Source: CAZHRK01 sp964534555 (lineage in GTDB: Bacteria; Babelota; Babeliae; Babelales; RVW-14). Taken from it: a stretch of DNA of 64,000 bases. The stretch covers positions 496,001 through 560,000 of the forward strand of contig CAZHRK010000001.1 of NCBI GenBank assembly GCA_964534555.1, written 5' to 3'. Within the stretch, counting starts at the first letter, position 1, and each line of letters opens with the position of its first letter. The notes beneath the pieces are model-generated. The model searched no databases, was not told the origin of the DNA, and saw only the letters and a program-made list of their open reading frames with translations. Both the position numbers and the translations under genes were made by a program. Of this stretch, positions 35,133-44,129 are shown piece after piece.

Positions 35133-38100
35133 TATTTTGCATACTTAATCGAATAGTTTTATGGGTTGTGATTTTTTCTTACGTTACAGTGAGTGGAGCG
35201 CTGCTTGCTTCATCTGCAGATGTTATTCGTATTGATGAAGTACAACTTCAGCGCAGAGCGGAAGTTGAGGGCGTGGGTTATAAAACTGCAAATCTAGAGC
35301 AGTTGCGCTCAGTCTGTGAGACAGTGTCTAATATTAAGGTACCTGCATTTGTGGGAGTCACATCATCAAAAATTCAAGATGTATTACGTGATTCAGGATT
35401 TAATGCAAGAGATCAGTGGGCGGTGGTGCTGGATAAAGCAGATACCTCAAGGTCGTTAGGCGAGCTTGCGCCTGATTTTATAGACGCATGTCGTTATTTT
35501 GCACAAGAGCTTACAGCAGTCTGGAATACCCTTAGTGACAAGCCATCGCTTGATGAGCTTTTTGGCCTTGAAGGTCTAGATACTTTTCTTGCAGGCGTTG
35601 CAGCGCGTGGCGGCCGCCTTATGGTGCGCAGCACAGGAAAAGAGGATAAGGTTGGTCTTGCAAATGCTGGTGGAAATGAAAGCATTGCAAATGTTGAACC
35701 TACGACAAAAGCTGTGCTTGAGGCTATGGGCAGGGTTATTGCATCGTATAGTAGTGAAAAATCTCTTAAGCAGAGGTTTGCTGCTGGCGATGAAACAGTT
35801 TTAACCGAGCATATTTTTACACCAGTTCTTATTCAAGAGATGATTGGTGAGGTTGAGGGTGAAGCTGTTCCTGCGTGCGGGGTTATGTTTACAGAAGATC
35901 CTGCGGGTTCGATTAGTATGCAAACCAGTGGGGGAGATGGACTGCAATCAACAGGGATTGTTCTGATTAACGCTGCGTGGGGGCATAATACAGGTGTAGT
36001 TAATAGCTTAGTTCCCACTGATACCTATCGTTGTGTAAACGTAAGCGCAGAGCGAGTGATGATTTATCCCGTTGTCCGCAGAAAAACAAAACGACTAAAA
36101 CCTGGGGCTAGCGGTAAGCTTGTTGATGAATCAAACGACCTTTCTTTAAGTGAAAAGCCTGCGTTAGCGCGTGACCAATTAGAGCGACTGACGCAATTTG
36201 CCGGTACTCTTGAGCAATTTTATCAGCGTGCAATGGATATCGAATTTGTAGTTAAAGGTGAGACAATTTATATTGTCCAAGCACGCCCCCTTACCTATAG
36301 CAAAAACACTGTCAAGCCATCATACATAGACCCTTCGGCATATGAAGACCTTGCAGCATATAGTGTTCAGACAATCTGCTCGGCATCTAACGCAGTAAGC
36401 ATACTAGAAACAGGGGAAGAACTTTTAGTGGCACGAGATATTGGCACTGCGCTGGAACGTTACCTGAGCACAGGGTTTAATAAATCAGCAGTGAAAGTTG
36501 TGCTTGTTGGACGGGACGCGCCAAGTACATCACATGAAGCAACAACCTTTCGGAGCGAAGGCAAAACTGTCTTTTTTAGTCGACGTTTTAATGAGATTGC
36601 TGATGCGTTGCGCAAAGGAACGCTCTACGCAAGCCCGCAACAAGGAGTAATTCTTTCAACTAAACAAGCAGAAAGAAGCCCTACAGCTAGTGCGGGTGTT
36701 GCAGAATTTAAGGAGTCTTTTGCACAAGATACACTTGTCAGAGGGATTCGTGAGGGGTGGTGTGGTTATCCAGCGCCACGAGAAATTTCAGTATTTGGCG
36801 AGCTCCTTGGTGGCGCACCTGATGAGATCAGAACAGCCGACACGATTGTCGAACGGTCTTCTGCTAAGGCAATCCTGACTGAACTTGCAACTGCGACACC
36901 AGATCGTACTGATGAATTAGTCATAGCTATGGCTGGGTTAGTTCGTCGGCTACTTGACCCAAGCCGCGCCCTAGATAAAAGGAAATCAGGGCATTTAAGA
37001 CGTTTAATTATCCAGGTTCTTGGCGAGGTGAAGCGCCTTGCTGATATTGAGCCTTCAAGTGACCTTTATATTACTAGGTTGTTGCCATTAAAAATGCTTG
37101 ATGCACTTGTATTTCAGCAGGGTGATCAGATATGTTTTCCTCTCTCAGTCGCAAAAATTATAAAGATGCAAAAAGATGAAAAAGCAACAGCAGATCGGCT
37201 TAAAGAGCTTGCTCCTAAAGATTCGGTTGCGCCGCTTAAAAGCCCACTAAGATCAACATCTCCAGTGTATGCAGTAAGTCGTGAATCAGGTGAAATGGTT
37301 GTGCAGCTGGGGAGGGTATCTGAGCTTGCTTATACTGAAGACATCGATAAGGCATGGAATGATTTTGTCAGAAGTGTTGCGCTTCATGGTGATGTGAGTT
37401 TGCTAGGAAGCTTAACTAGATTTATTGGGACACTTGCTCAGTTCGGAGTTTTACCATTATGGCTTAATACAGACTTTGCGTTGAAAGCGAGTCCATCACC
37501 TGAAATGATTAGTGCTTGGATATCAGAATTGCGTCGTGACGATGAAATTTTCACTCAGATAACTGCGCAGCGCACTCGTGTTAATTCATACGATATAGAA
37601 GCGTTTGCAGATATGACTAAAACTGTGACGTTGTGGGAAGCCTATAAGCGTGATGTTGTTAATACATTTAATACACCAGAATTTATAGATCGGTTCAAAG
37701 CTTCAGGAAATCTTTCAAAAATAGCAGCCGCAGGATTAATGCGCGAATTTATAGAGCAGTTTGATGAAATAATAAAAACATACAAGGGTATTCCTGCTGC
37801 ACTGCTATCAAATGAGGATAAGCTACCTATATTTCAGGATATGCTTAAATCTTTTTGGATGATTCTAGACTCGTGGGTGCAGTTATTACAACCACCAGAT
37901 GTTTTTGATTTAGTTGATGATACGGTAATTATGCTTGGTAATATTGTTGCCAAGGATACTCCTGTTGTAGATGACTTGATGCCAACTCTAGGCGTTGATT
38001 GTCCTGTTTTTGCTCTAGGTAGTGGGCATGAATGGAAGCATGATGCTGACACGAATAAGCAGCCAGCTTCGCTTGAAGATGCCTATACCATAACGCATCA

Positions 38101-39460
38101 GTCACTCATGAATATTTTATCAAATATATCTTTAACAGGATCAGGCACCACCGTGCTGCCAAAACTTATGACACGCGTTGAGCAAATACTAACCGCATCA
38201 TTTCCAGACCTTGCAATTGAAGGTGCTCGTGTAACCGGAATCCATAGTGATGCGAATAAGCTTTCAAAATACTACAATCTCTCTCTCAATCAACATGGGT
38301 GCCAAATAGAGGCAACATATAACAAACTAAAGCGAGCTGTTGATGTCACGCTGAAATTCGCCGGCGGTTACAAAGAAGAACGTCATCGCTGGGCAGAGAT
38401 TGCAATACTCAGTTACCTTAAAAATAAACAAGGTGAAGGTGTTTATGATGTTGATTATCTTGCAGATCATTCAGTATGGATAAAGTGTTTTGTACAAGAT
38501 GCAGATGTAGAGGCCTTTGCAGCTTTATGGAAAGATCTGCTGCAGGTGTCGTTAAGTTATATGATAAATCGGGGCAGAAAATATAGTTGCACAGTAGAAG
38601 GCTTGCGAGAGATTCAAACATTTTTTAATGAATTTGGAGAGGTTGGCTTATTATCTACGATGATCGGCTATTTCTGGGTTGTTAGTTCATCTACCAAAGA
38701 GGAAATAGCTGAATTTGTAGATGTGATTATGCCTGTTGGTCATAAGCTTTTTTTGACAGGGATAGACTGCTTTCGTGCGTATGATGTTTTTATCCTTTTT
38801 ATTGAGCATGAAATTGGATTTGCAAAATTAGTTGAGATAGCTGCACTCAGTATGAATTCTGACAGCGCCCATGTGCGTCGTGCGACGCTCAATCTTTTTA
38901 GAGCATTAGTTGGTAAAAATCAGGGTTATACCGAGGCTATACAAGCAGGAAATAAAGCACTAAGTGCTAATCATAAGGATTTACTTGATCCTGCAATCAT
39001 GTTATTTGATGCCTTAGTTAAGAAGGGGCAGGGCTACGCCGATGCAATAAAAGCAGCGCGCACTTGTTTTCGTTATGGGATTCACTATCTTGCCCTCAAA
39101 GCTGTAGATGTATTTAAGGCTTTGATTGAAAAAGAACACGGGTATGAAGAAATAATCATGATTGCAAAAGAAGATGTGACCTCAATTGATAACTTAATTC
39201 GTAGATTGGCATATACTCTTTTTAAAGAGCTTGTTAAGAAAGGTCAGGGCTGTCTTGAGGCAATAGAAGCAGCAGAAAGTGGCATAAGGTCTCCTCTTAC
39301 GTTTGTTCAAAGCCAAGCATTAAGCTTATTTGAGGTGCTAAAAACTGCTGCGCCAGCTGACTATCAGCCTGCTGTAATAGATGCAATTAGAGAGTCTATA
39401 GCAGTATCTTCAGTAGTAGCAAATGCTGACAAGCTAAGAGCTTTATTATCATCAGTGTGA
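35123..39460 (+). CDS. exported PEP-synthase-like ATP-grasp/phosphohistidine protein with C-terminal HEAT-like repeats
   Basis: 1445 residues. N-terminal hydrophobic signal (WVVIFSYVTVSGALLASSA, residues 13-31). Residues about 45-400 match the ATP-grasp domain of PEP synthase / pyruvate phosphate dikinase: VGYKTANLEQL, VRSTGKEDK and GGNESI, GVMFTEDPAG, and DIEFVVKGETIYIVQARP. A phosphohistidine swivel-like segment follows at once (APSTSHEATTFRSEG, His471). The PEP-binding TIM barrel that completes these enzymes is absent. Instead there are about 950 mostly helical residues ending (about 1250-1440) in five repeats of roughly 38 residues with the pattern LFxALVxKGxGYxEAI, like HEAT/ARM repeats. 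The start GTG 35123 has GAGAGGAAA upstream. The layout resembles an antibiotic-phosphotransferase more than a metabolic PEP synthase. Being exported, it may act on an extracytoplasmic or host target; this is inference. Confidence 0.78.
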   Translation: MGFLFCILNRIVLWVVIFSYVTVSGALLASSADVIRIDEVQLQRRAEVEGVGYKTANLEQLRSVCETVSNIKVPAFVGVTSSKIQDVLRDSGFNARDQWAVVLDKADTSRSLGELAPDFIDACRYFAQELTAVWNTLSDKPSLDELFGLEGLDTFLAGVAARGGRLMVRSTGKEDKVGLANAGGNESIANVEPTTKAVLEAMGRVIASYSSEKSLKQRFAAGDETVLTEHIFTPVLIQEMIGEVEGEAVPACGVMFTEDPAGSISMQTSGGDGLQSTGIVLINAAWGHNTGVVNSLVPTDTYRCVNVSAERVMIYPVVRRKTKRLKPGASGKLVDESNDLSLSEKPALARDQLERLTQFAGTLEQFYQRAMDIEFVVKGETIYIVQARPLTYSKNTVKPSYIDPSAYEDLAAYSVQTICSASNAVSILETGEELLVARDIGTALERYLSTGFNKSAVKVVLVGRDAPSTSHEATTFRSEGKTVFFSRRFNEIADALRKGTLYASPQQGVILSTKQAERSPTASAGVAEFKESFAQDTLVRGIREGWCGYPAPREISVFGELLGGAPDEIRTADTIVERSSAKAILTELATATPDRTDELVIAMAGLVRRLLDPSRALDKRKSGHLRRLIIQVLGEVKRLADIEPSSDLYITRLLPLKMLDALVFQQGDQICFPLSVAKIIKMQKDEKATADRLKELAPKDSVAPLKSPLRSTSPVYAVSRESGEMVVQLGRVSELAYTEDIDKAWNDFVRSVALHGDVSLLGSLTRFIGTLAQFGVLPLWLNTDFALKASPSPEMISAWISELRRDDEIFTQITAQRTRVNSYDIEAFADMTKTVTLWEAYKRDVVNTFNTPEFIDRFKASGNLSKIAAAGLMREFIEQFDEIIKTYKGIPAALLSNEDKLPIFQDMLKSFWMILDSWVQLLQPPDVFDLVDDTVIMLGNIVAKDTPVVDDLMPTLGVDCPVFALGSGHEWKHDADTNKQPASLEDAYTITHQSLMNILSNISLTGSGTTVLPKLMTRVEQILTASFPDLAIEGARVTGIHSDANKLSKYYNLSLNQHGCQIEATYNKLKRAVDVTLKFAGGYKEERHRWAEIAILSYLKNKQGEGVYDVDYLADHSVWIKCFVQDADVEAFAALWKDLLQVSLSYMINRGRKYSCTVEGLREIQTFFNEFGEVGLLSTMIGYFWVVSSSTKEEIAEFVDVIMPVGHKLFLTGIDCFRAYDVFILFIEHEIGFAKLVEIAALSMNSDSAHVRRATLNLFRALVGKNQGYTEAIQAGNKALSANHKDLLDPAIMLFDALVKKGQGYADAIKAARTCFRYGIHYLALKAVDVFKALIEKEHGYEEIIMIAKEDVTSIDNLIRRLAYTLFKELVKKGQGCLEAIEAAESGIRSPLTFVQSQALSLFEVLKTAAPADYQPAVIDAIRESIAVSSVVANADKLRALLSSV

Positions 39461-39494
39461 TTTTTAATAGCGCGCTTACAGTTCGTGTAAGTTA

Positions 39495-39532
39495 AAAAAA
39501 GAGGGTGGTCGTTAAGGCCACCTTCTTTTTTT
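39495..39532 (+). terminator. intrinsic terminator
   Basis: A7-GAGGGTGG pairs with CCACCTTC-T7 around a GTTAA loop, with one wobble. It terminates the PEP-synthase-like gene and lies 62 bases before the next start. Confidence 0.8.
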
Positions 39533-39593
39533 GTGCATCTTCCGTATGATGAAATGTGGAGATCGAAAGAATTTTCTAGTTCAGGAGAGAAGT

Positions 39594-40658
39594 ATGAAAA
39601 TCATAACGCGGGCGTTACTGGGAGTGCTGCTTTCATACAGTGCAGTCAGCACAGCACCACTTGATGGAACCTCGTCGCTTGTTTATCAGTCAACGCAGTA
39701 TTCATTTGGTGATACAGATACCGTGACAGGTTTTGTTCATTTAGCCGCTGGATGCATTATTCCAGATAGTGCGACAGTAACATTTAATACCCCAACACTT
39801 CAGCGCGGAGAGTTTAACTGTTCTCAATCAGGTGTAATGCAGCTTGGTGACAATCTTCATCTTGATGCGGGTGTGACTTTTCCTGAAGGTGTAACGATTG
39901 ATGGGCAGGACAAGACGGTATTTTTGTATGGCAACCTTGAGGTCCCTGCGGCTAAAAAAATAAAAATTATATCAAATACAACAATCGATGGGCTTGGTCA
40001 TACCGTCAATCTAGCGGGTGAATTAAGTGCAATCATGAGTCGCTTTTCTGTTGAAGCAGCCAGCGGTAGCTTTTTGCGTCTAAGAAACATGACAATAACA
40101 GGGGTTAAAAGTGCTGCTGATAGCATAAACGGTAGACCGTTTACTTTTAGCTCGACAGAGGGACAACGAATCATTTTTGAGAACGTTCGTATTGTTATGA
40201 CAGATGATACAACGTATACAGGCGGTGCGCTGGTTATTAATGGATCTGTTATTATTGAAGGACAAAAGCGTTTTGTTTATGAGTCATCTCAGAATCTTCG
40301 TATCGGTGAGGATGCGTCATTAGCCTTTGATTTAGGAACATCATTTGAGTACACGCCAGAAGATGAAAAACCCACACACCTTAAGTTTGTAAATAAAAAC
40401 TCAAAACTTGTTTTAAACGGGGCGACATTATTTGCGCCGCTTTCCACAGGATTAGTTTTTGAACGTGGTAACCTTGTCGTTGATCATCGCTCAACGCTTA
40501 GACAAAATGCATCATCAGAAGATCAACTTGTGCGTCCTAATAAGGGATTTACCGTTGGAAGTACGACAGAAGATAAGGATTTTGCAATATGGGTAGCCCC
40601 AGCTGCGGTTATCGATGTCCTTAATGGTTTTGTAACATATAGAGAGGAGGCAAACTAA
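39594..40658 (+). CDS. secreted protein with beta-solenoid-like module (family member 4)
   Basis: 354 residues from ATG 39594, with AGGAGAG upstream. Signal peptide (IITRALLGVLLSYSAVSTA). The mature part has GDNLHLDAGVTFPEGVTIDG, VNLAGELSAI and the strand order of the larger family members but only one module. The C-terminal end (GLVFERGNLVVDHRSTLR, then VIDVLNGFVTY) matches the ends of 32168 and 40658. The stop overlaps the next ATG (TAATG), so the two genes are translationally coupled. Exported, function unknown. Confidence 0.68.
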   Translation: MKIITRALLGVLLSYSAVSTAPLDGTSSLVYQSTQYSFGDTDTVTGFVHLAAGCIIPDSATVTFNTPTLQRGEFNCSQSGVMQLGDNLHLDAGVTFPEGVTIDGQDKTVFLYGNLEVPAAKKIKIISNTTIDGLGHTVNLAGELSAIMSRFSVEAASGSFLRLRNMTITGVKSAADSINGRPFTFSSTEGQRIIFENVRIVMTDDTTYTGGALVINGSVIIEGQKRFVYESSQNLRIGEDASLAFDLGTSFEYTPEDEKPTHLKFVNKNSKLVLNGATLFAPLSTGLVFERGNLVVDHRSTLRQNASSEDQLVRPNKGFTVGSTTEDKDFAIWVAPAAVIDVLNGFVTYREEAN

Positions 40659-42676
40659 TGAAAAACTTACTCTGTATGCTTCTATTTGCCACTGCCCAGT
40701 TGGGAGCAAAAATAAATTTTGGTGCTGAACAATCAATGATTAGCCTTGGCGTAAATAGCCTTTGGACTGTGGGCAATAGTATGGTTGTTGAGCGAGGCAC
40801 GTTTAAAAATAGTGGGTTTGGAAAAATTGAAGGTGCTGATATTCGCTTTAAGCGCGGCATCTATAATTTTTTTAATGCTGTTACAAATCTTGATGCATCA
40901 GTAAAGCCTGAGCTTAATGTAATTAAGCTGGGAGACAGCCCAGAGGCTGATGGCGACACTATGATCTCAAACCCAGGGGGACTTTCAGGGGTGCAGATAT
41001 TAGTTGCGCCTGGTATCAATATTCTTCGTGGGCAGCCGCTTTTTTTTGGTGCAAATGATTTGCTTTTTCAAGACTCTAATGCGCTACTTGCTGTAGCGGT
41101 TCAAAACACACTTAACACTAATATAACACTTAATGGTGGCCTGCTTTTTCTGCAGGATGACCTTCGCCTTGGTGATGATGCGGTGATTTTAGATAACGGC
41201 CAGGTTGTCTTTAATAAACGACGTTTTTCTTTGGGTGGTAAATCTGCTGAGTGGAACGGTAATATTTTATGGGATAGCGCACAAGATTTGCAGCTTAACA
41301 GTGCTGTAACACTCAATGGTTTATGGGGATTTATTGGTGATGGTCAAATCAACGGAAATGGTAACGTTCTAGATATTAGAAACGGTGGCCAGATTGTTGT
41401 TTTTGATGATTCAACACTACGCTTATCTGGGGTTCAGCTTAAAGGTCTTGGTAGTGGTGCGATCACGCTTTATCCTACCGCGCGCTTGATTTTAACAGAT
41501 GTTGATATCGAGATGGATACTGATTATGCCGTTGATTCAGGGACATGGTTTGTAGAAGGCAACTCAACAGTAATTGTCCGTGATAAGATTTTAACCTTCA
41601 AACAAAACGATTTTGATGAGCTAGTAAACGGTAAGCTGATTGTTGACCGTGTTACATTTACCTATGACACCCAGGCATTTTTAGACGGCCGTAATATTAG
41701 GCCTTCACTGATTGAAGACCCTGAGGGCAGATATGTTCAAATTCTTGGAAACGGTGAGATCCGTACAATTCGTGGTGATACCTTAACATTTAGAAACTAC
41801 AAATCAGGATCACTCTTGCAAAAATACGCAATTGTTGCGCCGTATCGTAAGTTTGAAGTCTACCCAGAGGTTTTAGATGACCAATCGTTGAATTACGATG
41901 TTCTTATTGATGGTAATACAAACTTTCTTGGTTTTACGCGTTCGTACGATGAGCCTGTTTTTATCATTAAAGAGAACGTGCATGCCACAACAAAGCGTGT
42001 GATTTTGAGAGACGTTTCGCCTGCGCATTTTGGCTATGAAGCAAACTCAAGCCTTATCTTTGGAGACCAAACGACGATTACGCTTGCGCGTAATGAAGTG
42101 CTTAATTCACGCTGGGTTTTTGAAGGAGAAACTATCCTGCGCGGTGCAGGTATGATTCTTGAGCTTGGTCCAGAGGGTGAAATAGTCCTTCAAGGTCAAG
42201 ACTCACAATTACTTCTTGATGGAATTACGCTTAAAGGTTTGAATGGTACCAATCTTCGATGCACGAGTGAATCTGGTAAAATTATTATGAAGGCAGTGCG
42301 CTGGTTCCAGTCTGGTGATTTTAATTTTGAACAAGGTAATATCCAGCTTCTTGATGACGTAACCATGTCAGGACCGACGAAATTTACTTTTACATCAACC
42401 GGGATGTTCCAAATTCTTTCATATGCCACACTGTATCTTAATCGAGGCTTTAGCTTTAATTTTGCGCCATCTGATCAAAATGTCACAAACTTTACATTCC
42501 AAAGCACGCTTGCTGCGCTCCAGCTTGAGCAAGCATCATTTGGTGGTGATAATGGTTTGCGATTAAGTAATGGTCGCTTGATTGTGAGAAGTTTTAACCA
42601 AGCAATTGGAAAAGTATCACTTGATACATCAATGATTCTTGACCGTCCTGTGGGTTCGATATTCCCAACGGCTTAA
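40658..42676 (+). CDS. secreted protein with beta-solenoid-like modules (family member 5)
   Basis: 672 residues with a signal peptide (NLLCMLLFATAQLGA). The start KINFGAEQSMISLG matches RIDFGSKNSMLSFG of the 26050 product, and LNTNITLNGGLLFLQDD matches LNKNIVLNGGAVTLHDD there, so the two share an N-terminal half. Modules open at LWGFIGDGQINGNGNVLD (Trp223) and RWVFEGETILRGAG (Trp486), spaced by about 263 residues. The C-terminus shares GLRLSNGRLIV with its relatives. It is coupled to 39594, with a GAGAGGAGG ribosome site. No anchor is visible. Confidence 0.72.
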   Translation: MKNLLCMLLFATAQLGAKINFGAEQSMISLGVNSLWTVGNSMVVERGTFKNSGFGKIEGADIRFKRGIYNFFNAVTNLDASVKPELNVIKLGDSPEADGDTMISNPGGLSGVQILVAPGINILRGQPLFFGANDLLFQDSNALLAVAVQNTLNTNITLNGGLLFLQDDLRLGDDAVILDNGQVVFNKRRFSLGGKSAEWNGNILWDSAQDLQLNSAVTLNGLWGFIGDGQINGNGNVLDIRNGGQIVVFDDSTLRLSGVQLKGLGSGAITLYPTARLILTDVDIEMDTDYAVDSGTWFVEGNSTVIVRDKILTFKQNDFDELVNGKLIVDRVTFTYDTQAFLDGRNIRPSLIEDPEGRYVQILGNGEIRTIRGDTLTFRNYKSGSLLQKYAIVAPYRKFEVYPEVLDDQSLNYDVLIDGNTNFLGFTRSYDEPVFIIKENVHATTKRVILRDVSPAHFGYEANSSLIFGDQTTITLARNEVLNSRWVFEGETILRGAGMILELGPEGEIVLQGQDSQLLLDGITLKGLNGTNLRCTSESGKIIMKAVRWFQSGDFNFEQGNIQLLDDVTMSGPTKFTFTSTGMFQILSYATLYLNRGFSFNFAPSDQNVTNFTFQSTLAALQLEQASFGGDNGLRLSNGRLIVRSFNQAIGKVSLDTSMILDRPVGSIFPTA

Positions 42677-42702
42677 GTGTTATTGTATTCTGATTTTTAT
42701 CC

Positions 42703-42731
42703 AAGGCGAAGCATAACGCTTCGCCTTTTTT
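42703..42731 (+). terminator. intrinsic terminator
   Basis: AAGGCGAAGC (42703-42712) pairs perfectly with GCTTCGCCTT (42718-42727) around ATAAC, followed by T to 42731. It ends the 39594-42676 operon. Confidence 0.9.
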
Positions 42732-42732
42732 C

Positions 42733-42763
42733 TTGTTTGGGCTCCACCCTGCCTAGTATTCTT
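42733..42763 (+). promoter_or_regulatory. possible promoter of the 42787 gene
   Basis: TTGTTT and TATTCT, 18 bases apart, follow the terminator and are upstream of a GGGAGGGG ribosome site. The match to consensus is moderate. Confidence 0.35.
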
Positions 42764-42786
42764 ATGTTCTTGGGAGGGGTGGGATA

Positions 42787-43284
42787 ATGGTAATAATCTA
42801 CCTAGTTTTTTTCATTTCATTCGTATCTGCAGCTGTATCTGCATCGTCAGGTGCGTTAACGCATCAAGAAAGAGTGCTTACTCGTATTGCTAAGCATGTA
42901 GAAAAAGAAACGATTGTGATAATCAATCTTGGCTGCATCAAAAATCATGCAACAAGTTTAGTTTTTAAAAGATTTAGCGAGATGGTTGATGCTAAAGGTG
43001 CGCGACTTATTTGCATCAATGAGGCTAAAGGTGCAACCCATGACGCATTATGGTCTGCGCTTGAAGAGTGTGATAAAGATCATAAAGCAAGTATCATGAT
43101 TGCAGGGGGCACCGTCCGTGACCTTTTAAAACTAGAAGCGTATTTTATAGCGGGGCGCTATAAAAACTACAAACTTTTTGCACTTGTTGAAGAATACTCA
43201 AGGTACGAGCCATTAAGCATGGCTGCACCGTCGCTTTCTGAGATGGACTTATTTACTATTTTCGCTTCATCACGAGATGATTAA
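42787..43284 (+). CDS. small exported protein of unknown function
   Basis: 165 residues. An N-terminal hydrophobic signal (IIYLVFFISFVSAAVSA) precedes an alpha/beta-looking domain: ETIVIINLGCI, ARLICINEAKG, ASIMIAGGTVRDLL and YKLFALVEEYS are evenly spaced hydrophobic strands. I do not recognise the family. GGAGGGGTGGG lies directly upstream of ATG. It is monocistronic, and a hairpin follows, shared with the convergent gene. Confidence 0.6.
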   Translation: MVIIYLVFFISFVSAAVSASSGALTHQERVLTRIAKHVEKETIVIINLGCIKNHATSLVFKRFSEMVDAKGARLICINEAKGATHDALWSALEECDKDHKASIMIAGGTVRDLLKLEAYFIAGRYKNYKLFALVEEYSRYEPLSMAAPSLSEMDLFTIFASSRDD

Positions 43285-43322
43285 ATGACAAGACCCTCCG
43301 TTAAGAGGGCCTTGTCATTTTT
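43283..43322. terminator. terminator between convergent genes
   Basis: ATGACAAG-CCCTC pairs with GAGGG-CTTGTCAT, with one mismatch, around CGTTAA, then a T-run on the plus strand. It ends the 42787 gene and may also serve the minus-strand operon that ends at 43324, although its minus-strand T-run is weaker. Confidence 0.75.
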
Positions 43323-43323
43323 A

Positions 43324-44109
43324 TTAGATATGCACAATTCGTGTGCGGTCTTTCAGTATGTGCTGCAATTCATCTGTGCGCTTTTTGCTTGCTGCTGTTT
43401 GGCATGGCGCTGAGTGTTTTGCTCGCTCTGGGTCTTGTTTTGCAATTGTTGCTTGCATGCAAAACCATGACCACAAAAGGTCATGCTCTAGGTGTGTTAT
43501 GGTTGACTCGATTGAGTCGCAGATTGCTTTATTACATGTTGCCAGCGAGATTGTGTCATTTCTGCTTGCATCAAGTTTAGTATGCAGTGTTTTTTGGAGC
43601 AGTTTGATGCGTGATTCAAGTATTTTCTTGCCACTTGCATCAAGAAGATCTTGAGACAATTTATGTTTTTTAAGGTGATTAATAATACTGCTGCTGACGT
43701 AGTCATCAATATCAGCTTTAGTTAAAGATCCTCGCGCTATCCCAATAATTCTGCTCAGCGCATTTTTTAGTGCTTGTTCTAATGCTTCATGTGGTAGCGA
43801 GGTTTTTTGTTTGCGTGCTGTTTGCTGCGCAAGAGCTTCAACTCGATTGCAGATCTTAATAATTTCTTGCTGGTGACTTGGTGCTAGGTTTTTAAAAACG
43901 AGTTTTTTTTCTTTTAAAATTTTCTCAAGCAGTCTTTGGATATTTTTGTTTAGTTCAGCTTCTTCAATTCGTCCTGCAGATGCCTGTTGTACGGTTTGCT
44001 TTTTCTTTAGAATTGAAATAATTCCTGCATCATCATCAGAAACTATCTGGCTGTTAACTGATCCGACCATACCGGCTATGAGCATGAAAACAATATTTTT
44101 TGAGTTCAT
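43324..44109 (-). CDS. helical exported protein of unknown function
   Basis: 261 residues. The signal NIVFMLIAGMVGSVNS is followed by mostly helical sequence rich in Lys, Glu, Gln and Leu (LKKKQTVQQ, LEKILKEKKLVF), with coiled-coil character. ATG 44109 with GGAAA about nine bases upstream is preferred over ATG 44127, which lies two bases after the upstream stop but has no ribosome site. It is the last gene of the minus-strand unit with the phosphatase-like and beta-barrel genes. No family recognised. Confidence 0.55.
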   Translation of the reverse strand: MNSKNIVFMLIAGMVGSVNSQIVSDDDAGIISILKKKQTVQQASAGRIEEAELNKNIQRLLEKILKEKKLVFKNLAPSHQQEIIKICNRVEALAQQTARKQKTSLPHEALEQALKNALSRIIGIARGSLTKADIDDYVSSSIINHLKKHKLSQDLLDASGKKILESRIKLLQKTLHTKLDASRNDTISLATCNKAICDSIESTITHLEHDLLWSWFCMQATIAKQDPERAKHSAPCQTAASKKRTDELQHILKDRTRIVHI

Positions 44110-44129
44110 AGTGTCAGCTTTCCGCATGC

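Noticed and set aside
35123..39460. A normal PEP synthase
   Set aside because: The PEP-binding C-terminal barrel is missing, a signal peptide is present and the protein is much longer.
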